This document shows, one piece after another, positions 1-11,307 of a stretch of 64,000 nt of DNA (positions within the stretch are counted from its first letter, which is position 1; the number at the start of each line of letters is the position of its first letter). The notes under the pieces are model-generated. The model had not been told where the DNA came from, made no database searches, and was given only the letters and a program-made list of their open reading frames with translations. This DNA is from Mytilus trossulus (Eukaryota; Mollusca; Bivalvia; Mytilida; Mytilidae): contig NC_086373.1 of NCBI RefSeq assembly GCF_036588685.1, positions 53,699,164 to 53,763,163 of the forward strand, in the 5' to 3' direction. Both the position numbers and the translations under genes were made by a program.

Positions 1-540
1 AACTTTTTTGAAGGGGAGAAAATCTAAGAATATTGGCTTCTTTTCATTTTAATAATATTGTTTTAAAAGGAAAGTTAATAGCATATCTTAACAGAAGTTT
101 CCCTGAAAAGGCTTTGCATATGCATTAAAGGTATACAGCTCGTAAAATATTTATCAAATTTTAATAACAATTATTCATACATGTATCCGAAGATAACAAC
201 TTATGGTTGCATATTTATACCACCTATTCATATGTGTTATTACACTTTACTCTAAAATGCTAGATCTTAAACGATTAAGACGAAAGAGGATAATTTGCTC
301 AATCCCATGCAGATGGATGAGGAAAAGAATTTCTTGAAAATATCACCCTATATTTAATATAATAAATATCATCAAGATTATAATATGTAGTCATTAACAA
401 GTACAAACAACAGCTGACTGCAGAATAAATTACGCAAGAGATTTAGCAAAGAATTTTCATCATGTCGTTCTAATAACGTTGTATGTTTATAATGTATGTG
501 TATTATTCATCTAAATTCCGTAATTTATGTTTTTACACAG
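1..540 (+). other. AT-rich sequence upstream of C1q exon, probably intron
   Basis: No convincing coding sequence is visible here. Because a splice acceptor (pyrimidine-rich stretch ending in ACAG at 537-540) leads directly into a C1q-coding exon, this stretch is most simply read as the 3' part of an intron whose upstream exons lie outside the window. This is inference. Confidence 0.45.
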
Positions 541-923
541 GATTAACAGTAACCTTACCCAGTGGTCCGAATTCATACCCGACAAATGCAATAATCGAAT
601 ATAACCGGATTCTTTGTTCGAGTACTAATTATGCTGGTGGAAAATATAAAGCTACTATGGCTGGTAATTACTTGGTGTCTGTTACCATGATGTCAGGCAC
701 TGTAACCGCTCACACTACTCTAAGGAAAAATGGAGGCATTTATGTGTGGCTATATACTGGTAACCAATTTGATATGGCAACCCAAACTGTCTGCATGCAG
801 TTGGAAGTGAATGACGAGATTTGGGTACAGATGACCAACAAGGCATCGATTCTCTTTGATGTTTATAACACTTTCACTGTAGTTAAATTGCCTGATCCAG
901 AACGAATACCGCTGGATGCTTAA
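541..923 (+). CDS. C1q-domain protein, terminal exon (partial gene)
   Basis: This exon encodes most of a globular C1q (gC1q) domain. The reading begins after a splice acceptor at 537-540 with residues GLTVTLPSG and continues through the pattern GGKYKAT..GNYLVSV, AHTTLRKNG and LEVNDEIWVQM, ending FTVVKL and a short tail before a TAA stop. These match the beta-strand signature of the family: the aromatic-rich strand after GxY, the 'H..L.(K)NG' strand, the 'L..GDEVWV' strand and the closing hydrophobic strand. C1q-domain proteins of bivalves are secreted lectin-like pattern-recognition proteins. The open frame can be extended back to 483, but those codons are likely intronic. The N-terminal part of the domain, signal peptide and any coiled coil would be on exons upstream of the window. 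A poly(A) signal follows 54 bases after the stop. Confidence 0.8.
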
Positions 924-976
924 AGATGTTGATTTTCGACCAAAACATTAAAAAAAATGAGCAGTGAATGCTTTTA

Positions 977-982
977 AATAAA
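977..982 (+). promoter_or_regulatory. Poly(A) signal AATAAA for the C1q exon
   Basis: A canonical AATAAA lies about 54 bases after the C1q stop codon, in an AT-rich 3' UTR. Position and sense fit a cleavage/polyadenylation signal. Confidence 0.5.
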
Positions 983-1037
983 GTTTATCATTTTGTTATC
1001 GTTATATTTTTTTCAGTAATAAGCTTACATTATATCA

Positions 1038-1433
1038 GAGATTAAAGGAACAACAGACACAGCTTCCTCCGCCTCATTTTTAGACTTATATATCGAATTT
1101 GACTTACACAGTCATCTCAGTACCAGAATCTATGATAAACAAGACGATTTTAATTTTGAAATTATAAATTTTCCAAATCTTAGTAGCAATATACCAATTT
1201 CACGTGAATTTGGGATATATATTTCCCAACTTATTCGATATTCAATAGCTTGCAGCTCCTACTCAGAATTTGTAAAACGTCATCAGTGTCTGAGTAGAAA
1301 GTTGATGAAACAGTGGTATGTCAAAGAACGGCTCGTCCTTTTTCTAAAGCATTTCATCGGAAGGTACCAAGATCTTGTTGATAAATATTCCGTATCAACT
1401 TCTCAAATAATACACGATGGTCTTGATGTATAG
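1038..1433 (+). pseudogene. Truncated reverse transcriptase C-terminus (Penelope-related type)
   Basis: There is an open reading of about 131 codons with no start, beginning EIKGTTDTASSASFLDLY and ending at TAG 1431-1433. It includes FNFEIINFPNLSSNIP and GIYISQLIRYS, the same C-terminal RT sequence type as the minus-strand element at 3956-4156 (FPFLSSNTPAAPAYGVY...QLIRYSR). The match begins exactly where the RT catalytic domain would precede it, so this is a 5'-truncated retroelement copy inserted just downstream of the C1q gene. Family placement as Penelope-related rests on the RT motifs of the longer copy and is not certain. Confidence 0.6.
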
Positions 1434-1659
1434 ATTCTGCGTACTGATGTTGTTTATCATCTAAACAACGTGTTTTATTGTTCTTTCATTTGTCTTTGTT
1501 CTATTGTTGATGTAAATTTTATTGTTGAATGGTTTTATGTGATATCCGTTTCACGTGGCTCGGTACTCATACATCTCATCAATGTGTTTGTATTGGCTTT
1601 CATTTTTTGGAGGTTTGTATAAGCGACTTTTTGTATTTCTCTTGTTCTTTTAACGTGAA

Positions 1660-3600
1660 TCTGTACTTTAAAAGATCCCTAGACTTCACAACTGTAATTT
1701 AATGTACTAGATACATATGTGTCAAAAAGAGATAACATAGTTTCAAGGTTAAAACAATCATCATATATTTTACTATATAAACTAAATAATGCTTTTCTAC
1801 CCTGATTTGCTAACACTTTCTGTGTATGTACAAAGTTGCCATTGTATTTACAAAGTAGACCAAGATATGTAAATTAATCATATAATTCAATATCAACACC
1901 ATTTAAGTACCATTTTTTAGTCGCTTTAACGAGGCCTCTATTTCTAAACACAACAATTTTGGTTTTAAACAAGTTAATATCCAAATCATACTCTCTAGAT
2001 TATATGTCTACACTGTCTATCATCTTTTGTAAACCATCAACAGTTTCACTTAAAAGAACTGTATCATCTGCATACATAAGCAAATATAAATTGAGCATCT
2101 TTAACTCATATGACTGACAACCTTGAGTTAAAAGTTCATTTTCAATGTCATTAATATAAAAAGAATATAAATAAGGAGATAATGATTCTCCTTGCATCAA
2201 ACCAATATTACTTTGGAAGAAATTTGAAAAATTTCCTTCCAGTTTAATACAACATTTAATTTTGGCAAACATAGATTTAATAACAGTTAATAAGTTTCCA
2301 CTTATACCACATCTGATTAATCTTAACCACAATTTGAAATGAGACACACTATCAAATGCTTTTTTTTTATAGTCTATGAAACAACAATAAAATCGTTTTC
2401 CACTACGCAAAGACTTATAAATTAGAGAATGGAGGGCGAAGATGGTGTCAGTTGTTCCATAACCCGGTTTAAATCCAGACTGTGCATCGGTTATTATATC
2501 GTGTTTTTCGCTCTAATTGGTAAGCCTGGTGTTAATAATTGATGTGAACAGTTTACCCACATGTGATACGAGAGAAATACCACGATAGTTGCCAGGGTCG
2601 TCTACTGGTCCTTTTTTGAAAACTGGTATTATAATGTTGTTTATCCATAATTCTGGAAAATCGCCAGCACTCTATATACAGTTAAACAGTTTACACAATA
2701 CTGGTTTGATAAAGTTTCTGTTCGTTAATATATATTCGTTCATAATATTGTCATAACCAGTGGATTTATCACGTTTTAAATATTTAATAGAAGTTCCAAG
2801 TTCCAAGTTCCAAGTCTGTGAAAGAAGAGTCTAATTCTTCATATACGACCTCTGGAATTGAATCACTTTGCTGATCCTCTGTGGTGACATCTTTTGAAAT
2901 CAGATTTTTAAAATGTATTTCAAATTCTTCAACAGAAAGCGTATGGGTAATAGTTTTTTTGCACTTTTTAAATTTCCTGTAAAATCGTTTAGGGTTATTT
3001 TAAGTAATTTAGATAACATATCCTCCTGTTGATTTTTATATTGTCTTTTCAGTTGATTTTCCAATCGTTTGTATCTTTGTTTAGCTATATTAAAACGTAG
3101 TCTATTTTCATTCGACCGGTATCTATTAAAATCCATCATAGCTCGTAAATACTGTAAACCAACAAATTTCGCGAGCGATTTAATTTCGCGACTTTCGCGA
3201 GGAGAAAAATAACGCGAAATTAAATAGTCGCGAATATGTATAATTTGGATCTTTTCTTATCTAACTACATCAATTTAATTAGATAATCGCGAAATTAAAT
3301 CGCCGCGAAGTGGATTAGAAAGGACTAAACGCGAAATAAAGTATTCGCGAAAATAAGTTGGTTTACAGTAGTCTCTGTATAGACTTTTACATTCGTCTGT
3401 AAACCACGGTTTACCATCTTTTTGGTCACGTGTTTCACTACTTGTAGGGCAGGAGTCACAATGTTTTTTTGTATTTCACTTCTGACTTTGTGTATTGCTC
3501 CAATATATCTTTCAAAAGTTTATTCAATTCTTCCACGTCAATATCGCTGAGTTTGTCTATATTTGTGAGTAAGTGTTCAAATTGCTATAACAATGAACAA
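1660..3600 (-). pseudogene. Decayed LINE ORF2 (endonuclease/reverse transcriptase) fragment
   Basis: Read on the minus strand, successive frames give a LINE RT. The order is a linker rich in basic helices (about 3139-2900), a piece with 'GNYRGISLVSHVGKLF' (about 2610-2540), the motif A region FIDYKKKAFDSVSHF (about 2380-2330), GLMQGESLSPYLYSFYINDIEN (about 2215-2130), the motif C core YADDTVLLSE (about 2085-2055), and a downstream stretch with TKIVVFRNRG (about 1960-1930) and TYLGLLCKYNG. Several stops and frameshifts break it, for example after about 2000 and between 2410 and 2900. No intact ORF remains. A TA-flanked MITE is inserted at 3150-3370, and LINE sequence resumes beyond it (WFTDECKSLY at about 3410-3380). 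The boundaries are approximate. Confidence 0.7.
3150..3370. mobile_element. TA-flanked MITE with CTGTAAACCAAC terminal inverted repeats
   Basis: The termini are CTGTAAACCAAC and GTTGGTTTACAG, each flanked by TA. Inside, both halves carry runs of TTTCGCGA/TCGCGAAA-type words in inverted orientation, so the whole element can fold. TA target duplication and this kind of terminus fit a Tc1/mariner-type non-autonomous element. It interrupts the minus-strand LINE, so it is the younger insertion. Confidence 0.8.
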
Positions 3601-4920
3601 AACCCATATCAAATGGCCAGCTATAAAAGGGGGACAGTCAAACTCATAAATAAAAAATAAACTGACAACACCGTGGCTAATAATGAAAATGACAAACAGA
3701 CAAACAATAGTGCACATGACACACCATAGAAAGCTAAAGTATAATCAACACGAACCCTCCAAAAACAAGGGGTGATCTCAGGTGTTCCGGGAGGATAAGC
3801 TGATTCTGCTCCACATATGGCTAATGTTGTAACAAATCCGGCAAATAGTCTATTAATTTGGTAGGTCACATTCATGAAAGGGAAGGAGATTGTAGTTACG
3901 ACGTAAGGAACATATATCATTTGTGAAACGGTTATTCCATATAACGGTCAACCAACTAGTGATTGCGTTCGTAAAGTTTACGAATTAACTTCACCATTTG
4001 GAACTCTTGGTTTAATAGCTTCCTTGTGAGCAGCAACCCTCTATCAAGAAAATTATGATAGGAAATGCCATCACGGGAATATCGTATCAATTGCAAGATA
4101 TAAACCCCATATGCAGGTGCTGCTGGAGTGTTGCTACTTAGAAATGGAAAGTTCACAATTGGAAAGCTGGAATCATCTCTTTAGTCGTAAAGTTTGTTTA
4201 CAACCGACCCACATTGTCACTTTATAGATGTAAGTCAAGATATCAGGCCGACTTAACTGTATCTATTGTATCGTTTATATCTAGTTCGATGGGATAGATG
4301 CGTTCAACATAGTCACAAAATTTTGAAATATTTCCCGATAGAAAATCATCTATATAGCGGAAAGGAGAGTTAAAGGATATTGCTAACTTCTTATCTTTCT
4401 TCTTAAGAAGTTCCTGTATGAAGTCAGCCTCATTACAAAAAAGAGACAAGTCGACAAGAAGAGGGTCACAATTTGTTCCCATTGGAATGCCGACAGTCTG
4501 TTGAAAAACACGTCCTCTGCACGTAACAAATATGTTTTCAATCTCAAAGAAATCAAGCATCTTGAAAATGTCAATTTCAGAGAATTAATTGTTTAAATCA
4601 GAGTGATCTTTTTTAAAGAAAGAGTTACCCCTCCCTAAGGCAAGATACTTGTTTCTACGTTGGCCATTTTTTTTTATTGAACAAAGCAATAACAACTCTT
4701 TCAATTTGTCTCTTAGTTTGGAATTTGGAATACTTGTGTAAAGTGTAGAAAAGTCAAATGTTTTAATACAATTGCAGGATGAAAGAGAGTAAGATTGTAT
4801 GTACTCTAAAAGATCTTTGGAATCTTTTATAAAAGAGGTGCGAAAAATACCAGAGGGGAAGTCAAACTTATAGATATAAGGTCGTGACACAAAAGAAAAA
4901 GTAAAACTCCATATAAACAT
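3600..4920 (-). pseudogene. Reverse-transcriptase retroelement, Penelope-related type, frameshifted, with 3' tail
   Basis: The minus strand gives a broken RT in three pieces. The first (4920-4585) contains CIKTFDFSTLYTSIPNSKL (motif A Asp). The second (4560-4243) contains QTVGIPMGTNC (motif B) and FRYIDDFLSG (motif C, YIDD). The third (4156-3956) contains FPFLSSNTPAAPAYGVY and LIRYSR. Frameshifts and stops separate the pieces, and 'PLLADL' appears as PLLVDL. The tail at about 3600-3955 is a 3' non-coding region also found alone at 53955-54130 (+) and 61230-61370 (-), so this family is abundant. No GIY-YIG domain is seen. The motif layout resembles Penelope-like elements, but the clade is uncertain. 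Confidence 0.65.
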
Positions 4921-5159
4921 ATATAAATGACTAGGTTTATGCGTGTATCAACTGTTTGTGGTTATAGTTAATATAACATCCCTTTATGTCCTAGATTGCA
5001 AAGGTTTTTCTGTACGTCTACATTTTCTCAACCTATTAGCCATTTAAACATATTTTCGGTGCTACATTTCTTAAGGATATATGTAATACAAAGTTCTTTT
5101 ATAAATGGTTATATATAAGTTTCTAATTTTTTGCATCGAAGGAGAAAGTGAATCCCATT

Positions 5160-5890
5160 CTCCATACTATAGGTGTAATACCACCAAATCATGGTACATC
5201 ACATCCGGTTGTATACGAAAGTAGGTCTTGAACAAGAATTTGTCCATAGTACACGGATGCCCTACTCGAATTATCATTTTCAATGTTCAGTGGACCGTGA
5301 CATTGGGATAAAAAAAATCTAATTTGGCATTTTAATAAAAAAAAAAAAAAAAAAGATCATAACCTAAGGAACATTTGTACTTAGTTTCAAGTTGATTGGA
5401 CTTCAACTAAATCAAAAGCTACCTGACCAAAAACTTTAACCTGAAACTTGCACTATCATTTTCTATGTTCAGTGGACCGTGAAATTGGGGTCAAAAGTCT
5501 AATTTGGCAATTAAATCAGAAAGATTATAGGGAACATGTGTACTAAGTTTGAAGTTGATTGGACTTCAACTGCATCAAAAACTACCTTGACCAAAACTTT
5601 AACCTGAAACTTGCACTATCATTTTCTATGTTCAATGGACCGTGGAATTGGGGTCAAAAGTCTAATTTGGCAATTATATTAGAACGATCATATCAAAGGG
5701 AACAAGTGTACTAAATTTGAAGTTGAGTGGACTTCAACTTCATCAAAAACTACCTTGACAAAACACTTTAACCTGAACGAACGAACGGATGGACGGAAGG
5801 ACAGACAGACAGACAGACGGAAGGACAGACGGACGGACACACAGACTAGAATACATTATGCCCTTCTTCTATCGTAGGTGGGGCATAAAA
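5160..5890 (+). repeat. Tandem-core repeat with GGAC-type microsatellite tail
   Basis: Three imperfect direct copies of a core of about 163 bases begin at about 5274, 5456 and 5620 (keyed by 'CAATGTTCAGTGGACCGTG' or close variants). They are followed by a (GGAC/GACA)n microsatellite at about 5776-5838 and a tail ending GGGGCATAAAA. The first copy carries a long A run (about 5337-5354). Tandem cores plus a tetranucleotide microsatellite recall the bivalve 'pearl' elements and Helentron-related non-autonomous elements. That link is by architecture only. Confidence 0.65.
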
Positions 5891-6194
5891 ATATTCACTT
5901 GAATTTGATATTACAATGCACTGAAACATGTATGTTGGGTGTCTTTAAGCATCATTCCTTTCTGATTTGATGGTCTGATAAAATATTTTGGAAAGTTAGG
6001 GATACGTAGGTACCAAAGCAGGTAACCAGTAAATAACAGTGTAAAAATTGGGTTGTTTACTTCCGGTGATGGTTACTTTCTTATATGTAATGAAATGTAG
6101 TTTGAAATTTTCACTATTGCACTGGAAAGGATTAAACTTTATTCATACAAAGTATTTCTTTGGTTGAAATAAATGTAAATACTGTACATTTTTG
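5891..6194. other. Intergenic, nothing recognised
   Basis: AT-rich sequence between two repeats. No coding, RNA or terminal-repeat signal was recognised. Confidence 0.4.
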
Positions 6195-7560
6195 TTAAAA
6201 GTGCCAATTCAACAAAGACAAGTAGGGGGAAATCAATGGTGGTATTATACCTATAAGTGTTTTGCCTGTAAATGTAAGCCTTCTACTCCATACGAGTATA
6301 TAATCTTTAAATAAATCAACTCTGTTTATCCAAATATCATCGTAATCTATTTCACAACCCTTATGAGTTAACAATTGATTTTTTTTTTTAAATACCTGGG
6401 AGTCATCTGCATACATACATAAGTTAGGTTTTATGAATTATTTCTCTCTCCTGGCTTATTTAATCCTTCTATTTCAACGTTACCCCATAACGCACATTCC
6501 GTGGTTTAAGTCTGTAAGTTATACAGAAGAGGTGCTATTAGACATTCTTGACTAGCGGAGAGATTAATCGAGAAGTATCTTGATACAAATTCATTGGTTT
6601 TAACAGACGAAAAGAAAAGAAACCTTGTTAAACAGTATGTTTATCAACACCTTAAATTTCCCCCAAAATAAAATCTCTCAAGTAAAGAATTTATTAATTC
6701 CCATCTAACACTATCAAGGGCAAGATCCAAATATAACATATTCCTTTTCCATCTTCGTTGTTAATATATTTTATAATGTCCTGATCCGGTTAGCCTAGCT
6801 TATTTGTCCACCTTTTATCAAACCATGTCTGTTTGAATAATTTAAGGTGGTACCTAACACCTTAACTAAAATTAATTTGGCTCCTTTAATTTTCTTAAAT
6901 TTTGACAAAGTATAAACTTTGACCTTTCAACATAAATATAAAAAATCATTTTGAACCAACCGTTTTGTCAGAAAAATTACACTGGTTATATAGCAGTTTG
7001 ACAAACACCAATTTTAATCACTGATAAGCTTAATATTCCTTTCTTCAACACAACGTACTGTACTAGTGTTAGGTACCACCTTAAGTCTTTCAGATTAAAT
7101 ATGTTTTTGACTTTATAATTAGTAGAGTAAGTGGTCTCCATTTTTTTAATATTTTCCTTTTCACCTCCGTTTTTAAAAAATATAGTCTATTTGTTGGAAA
7201 TTTAGATAATAATATATCATCTAAATCATTTTTTTTCTTTCTTAATAAAATCCGCACACTCCTCGTGATGTTTGCACATTTAATCCAGAAATTTTCACCA
7301 CCCCCAATTTCTTCCCATTCCCTGTCTTAATTCCCAGTTTGGTCCTATGTCATTATCAAAGTTGTAGAAAATTCGAACATGTAAGAATGGTTGCTAGTTA
7401 TTTTGTTAAAACGTGTTTGGTTATTTATAATAAGTTTGGTTAGAAAGGGGCTTACAGTTTCATATACGAGTGAATGCAGGTAGGTTAAATTCATTCGATC
7501 CACTGCAGTCAAAGGCATATGAGGTAAGCGGTTGGTTGTAACTAAATGTTACGTTACGAC
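6195..7560 (-). pseudogene. Second decayed LINE reverse transcriptase, split by a MITE
   Basis: On the minus strand the region 6195-6416 reads MYADDSQVFKKK (RT motif C, YADD) followed by GCEIDYDDIWINRV and SRRLTFTGKT. Between about 6830 and 6650 a degenerate frame gives material like 'QDIIKYINN...YLDLALDSVRW', typical of the RT region before motif A. Upstream of the inserted MITE (7084 onwards) another frame gives KKWRPLTLL and further up DIGPNWELRQGMGRNWGWW. These fit an L1-like ORF2 order, but there are many stops and frameshifts. The TTAA MITE at 6842-7084 splits the element. The outer boundary near 7560 is a guess. Confidence 0.5.
6842..7084. mobile_element. TTAA-flanked MITE, copy 1 (GGTGGTACCTAACAC termini)
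   Basis: The element 6846-7080 has perfect 15-base terminal inverted repeats GGTGGTACCTAACAC/GTGTTAGGTACCACC and is flanked by TTAA on both sides (6842-6845 and 7081-7084). TTAA target duplications are known for the piggyBac and Kolobok superfamilies. No coding capacity. Four more full copies (two per palindrome arm) and one decayed copy near 54875-54960 are in the window. Confidence 0.85.
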
Positions 7561-8143
7561 CATCCGGAGATTGGAGACAACTCTAGGGATAAGTTTTTCT
7601 TTTTCGATTTTTGTGCAGTAAAAGGTTCATTTGAGCCAATCCCCTTGTCTCATATACACTTTTCACGAGTGCGTTGTTATTGAACCCAAATTTGATAGAT
7701 CAAACCATTCCAGTTTTCGTAAAATAGTGTCATTCAAAAATGCGAGCATGATGGTCGTAACTTTAAATGTGTGATGGTTGTAAATTCAACTATTATAGTA
7801 TTTTTGATGATGGTCGTAACCGACACAAGATATTCGTAACTTTGAAAGATGACCGTAGCCCGAGTATTTAGACAAAATTTTACCTATAAATAAAATTGAG
7901 AATGGAAATGGGACAACAACCCGACCGTAGGAAAAAAAATACAGCAGAAGGTCATTAAGATGTATTTTAAAAGTAAAAGTATTAAACTCAGATGTCATAT
8001 ATGAAATTATTGAACGTACAATTCTGAACAATCATCTTTTACTTTTAATTAGCTATATTGTAGTTCTTATAAACTATTTGCCTTCAAATTATCGGCTTTC
8101 GGTCGTTCACGAGAAAATTAAATCCACAAATGAACTTCGGAGT
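7561..8143. other. Intergenic, short repeat fragment only
   Basis: No gene is recognised. A short piece at about 7893-7935 (TTGAGAATGGAAATGGGACAA and onwards) resembles the start of the repeat family seen at 43370-43580 and 49858-50140. Confidence 0.35.
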
Positions 8144-8585
8144 CCTGGATTTTTAGCATGTTGTCTTTATTTTTTATCGATTTATACATAACGATAGTGC
8201 ATTGCAGTATATCATTGATATTAGTTCTAAGTATTGGTACGGAATGAAACTTAATCCATTGTGTCGCAATGAACATTGTAAGTAATCTCTAAAGTAGGAA
8301 TATTGTTCATGTATATTTTACACTGCTACACGTGCTGAATTTAATAGTAACCAGGCTTAAGCTTGTAGCCAGGATAATATTACAAAGACTTAGGTAGAAG
8401 TAAATGTTCTGCGGCAACTATCACATATGCATACCCCGGTATGCAGGTTTGATACTATGTGTGTGTTATATGTTAATATTGTATGAATAATTGACTACAA
8501 GCTTTTCATGGACTTTGTCATTGGACATAACTGTGCACCTTATTATCAGCTTGATTTCACCAAATAAGACTGCTAAAAATCCAGG
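8144..8585. mobile_element. Candidate MITE bounded by 15-base inverted repeats
   Basis: CCTGGATTTTTAGCA at 8144-8158 is exactly inverted as TGCTAAAAATCCAGG at 8571-8585, 442 bases apart end to end. The interior is AT-rich and non-coding. No target-site duplication is evident, so the mobile-element call is tentative. Confidence 0.45.
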
Positions 8586-9040
8586 CTAAAAATGAAGCGT
8601 ATGTTCTTTAGCTTAGGTACGGACCTGCGAATTCGTGGATATGGTCTTGTCGCGATAACGACCTTCATATATATCTTTGACCCATAGACGCATATGTGGG
8701 TCTTCCTTTCATATTTGTCATTATCGAACTAACTTAATGTTTCGTTAAAGTTATTAAATGTTTTTCAAAATATAACATCTGAAAACCTTTTTTTTCTTCT
8801 AAATTTTAGTCTTTCAAAAGCTGTTGTGATCTGAACTTTGACTTTAAACTGATTGAGGTCTTTGAACAGTCTCCGTGACAAGTTTGCAATTCCGCTGAGT
8901 GCAAAAGTTGTCACCTTAATTTTTGGAGTTAAGTCAAAATGAAGTTGATAACTTGGTTGGTATTGGTTCCCTAATATTTGTCCTAAAAAATTTTGGCTCT
9001 AGCACCACTGTTGATAAAGTTATGCCCCTTTTTTCAACAA

Positions 9041-9515
9041 TTTCCTCAGAGGAAAAGTCGTTTTCCTCAAGGGAAATATAATTTCCCTAAAGGAAAAAGA
9101 TTTCCCTTAGGGAATTGCTGCATAAATATTTCCTTTGGGGAAATTCTATTTCCTTAGAGGAAATTCTTTTTCCTTGGAGAGAATTTACGGCTTCAAATTT
9201 TCCTTTGAGGAAATTTGCAGCTTCAAATTTTCCTTTGAGGAAATACTTTTTCCTTTGAGGAAATACTTTTTCCTTTGAGGAAATACTTTTTCCTTTGAGG
9301 AAATACTTTTTTCCTTTGAGGAAATACTTTTTCCTTTGAGGAAATTTGTAGCTTCAAATTTTCCTTGAAGGAAATAATTTTTCCTGTGAGGAAATTTTTC
9401 GACAACCACTTTTCCTTGGAGAAAAATTCAAGACAACAAATTTCCTCTAAGGAAATCATTGTTCTTCAAATTTCCTTTAAGGAAATTTCTGAAAATCAAA
9501 TTTCCCTGAAGGAAA
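9041..9515. repeat. Array of about twenty micro-palindromes, TTTCC-N5-GGAAA
   Basis: About twenty 15-base units of the form TTTCC(N5)GGAAA, or TTTCCC variants, follow each other with spacers of 5-15 bases. In the centre (9228-9345) the unit TTTCCTTTGAGGAAA recurs at a nearly regular 20-base step with spacer TACTT. In the outer parts the arms are kept but the 5-base loops vary (TCAGA, TCAAG, TTAGA, TCTAA, CTGAA). Loops change more than arms, which suggests the dyad itself has been kept or copied. The frames that stay open across it are side effects of the repeat. Confidence 0.85.
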
Positions 9516-11307
9516 GTTTTCCCTTATTATCACTTGTTAAACATTACTTCACTATCATGACTATACCATGTATACAAACAATATGAACATAATTATAACA
9601 AGACTGTATAATTGATGCAAATGATATTTAAAACTTTCATAAATGTTTTACTTAACATTTTAATGACATTGAAAATTGATAAAGTCTGACTGTTTAGATC
9701 TAGGTATTGTTCATACTTTTTATATAAATTTCACTTTGATTTATAATTTGTTTTTGTAGCAAATGATTCTGTTTTCTTTGTAATTGTTTCAATGCAATAC
9801 ATTAGTCATTAATAAACAACCAATTTGAATGTCATACCATTTGTGGTGTTCTAAAGAATTTGTTGATATATTTGCAGATTAAATAATAAATTAAACACTT
9901 TTCGTGTTATTCTAAATTAATATTTTCGTCTGTTTCAGCTTGTGTATAGTTATTCAATCCACTACGTAAGAATTCATTGAATACATTGTTCCATTCACTA
10001 AAATTATCTTCAATTCTAAGAGAAAACATTTTTGCAAAATCTTCTACAATGATCTTCTTCCGTACAGTTGTATATTTGATATGAGGGAGCGATGTTAATG
10101 TGTGGATAAAACTGGTGTTCCTTTTTTCAGCAACAAAATAGTATTTGTTCTGCATTCTCCTTTCTTTCGATTAATATATATATGATATGTTGTTGCTTTT
10201 ATGCAATAGTGTTTTTGTGTATCTATGATAGAACTCCATTTGTTTATGGTCATTATCACGTGATAATGATGAAATTTCCTATTTCTTTTTTGCAGTAAAG
10301 CACACATTCCAGTTCAAATTAATCCAATTATGCACTATGTAAATAAATTTCAACTTTAAGTTTCCTCTTCAGTAATGACCTATTGATCATGAAAACCAAG
10401 ATGTCTGATCACCTATAAATACACAAAATAAACAAATAAAATGTTATAAATGGAGAGAGCAGCAGTAAATGTTTTTCATATGTATCTTTCCATATTAAAA
10501 TACATTAAGTAAACTTGAACTCTTAATCAAAGAGCTGAATAGCTATGAGGGGAAAGACGGCCCTTGTTTCTATTTCATTTTTTTTTGGGGGGAAGGGGGG
10601 TATCTTTTGATAGTCTTCATACAAAGAATGAAAAAAAAGAACAGCTAGAACATGTGGAAGGTTGACACAATTGGAATCAATTGTTGTTTAATGTAATTTC
10701 GTTTCTTTAGTTTAGGATTCAATTTAGACCAATGAAAGAGATCTGCATCTTCCAAGTCTAAACATTCAATTAAAGTTGATAGTTAATTATCTAAAATTCA
10801 ACTAGTTGAATTCTGTCATTTAACAACAACTACAATTATTTTTGAAACCTTAATAGTGTACGACTGAACTGCAGGCTATGGCCATTTTCCACTTTTTTGA
10901 CAGTACTCTTAAGATTTTTAATTTTTTTCTTAATAAAAGTTAGGACAATAAAATCTATTCAGTTTTAAATTTCCATTGATAAAGTTCCTAGTTACATCTC
11001 TCATCACAGGGATACAGGTACTAATAAAATAACAATATGATTGGTGTATTAAACTGTGTGAAGCTTGTTTTTGAAATATTTGTAAATTTTCATGAATACA
11101 TAGGTTTAAACTACAAAATGCAACATTTGTAAAAATTTTTGTTACTATTACAATGATTATGTTGGTACACAAAATTTAGTTTTAATTGAAGACTACTTAT
11201 CATTTACTAAATGTCACATTTTAAGTGTTTATTTTAGTGGATAATTAGCTCATAAATTGAGGTGCTGCTGAATTGAAGGAAGATTCTCAAAACAGAGTTT
11301 TCAGAAA
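9516..11307. other. Intergenic, no supported gene
   Basis: AT-rich sequence. A minus-strand open frame of 82 codons at 9907-10155 has a natural-looking composition but no family match or splice context I can defend. There is a G-rich patch GGGGGGAAGGGGGG at about 10587-10600. Nothing else was recognised. Confidence 0.35.

Noticed and set aside
3621..3920. 99-codon minus-strand frame with membrane-like segments
   Set aside because: It lies in the same retroelement 3' tail and is not conserved as protein between copies.
9041..9515. CRISPR-like reading of the regularly spaced palindromes
   Set aside because: The spacers are short, not unique and repeated themselves; eukaryotic context; no cas genes.
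9185..9586. Three open frames over the micro-palindrome array, both strands
   Set aside because: They encode only the repeated peptides produced by the 20-base repeat and stay open because the repeat has no stop in those frames.
9907..10155. 82-codon minus-strand frame with natural-looking composition
   Set aside because: No family, no convincing splice sites or poly(A) signal; not strong enough to call.
10587..10600. G-quadruplex candidate GGGGGGAAGGGGGG
   Set aside because: Only two G runs; an intramolecular quadruplex would need forced splitting of the runs.
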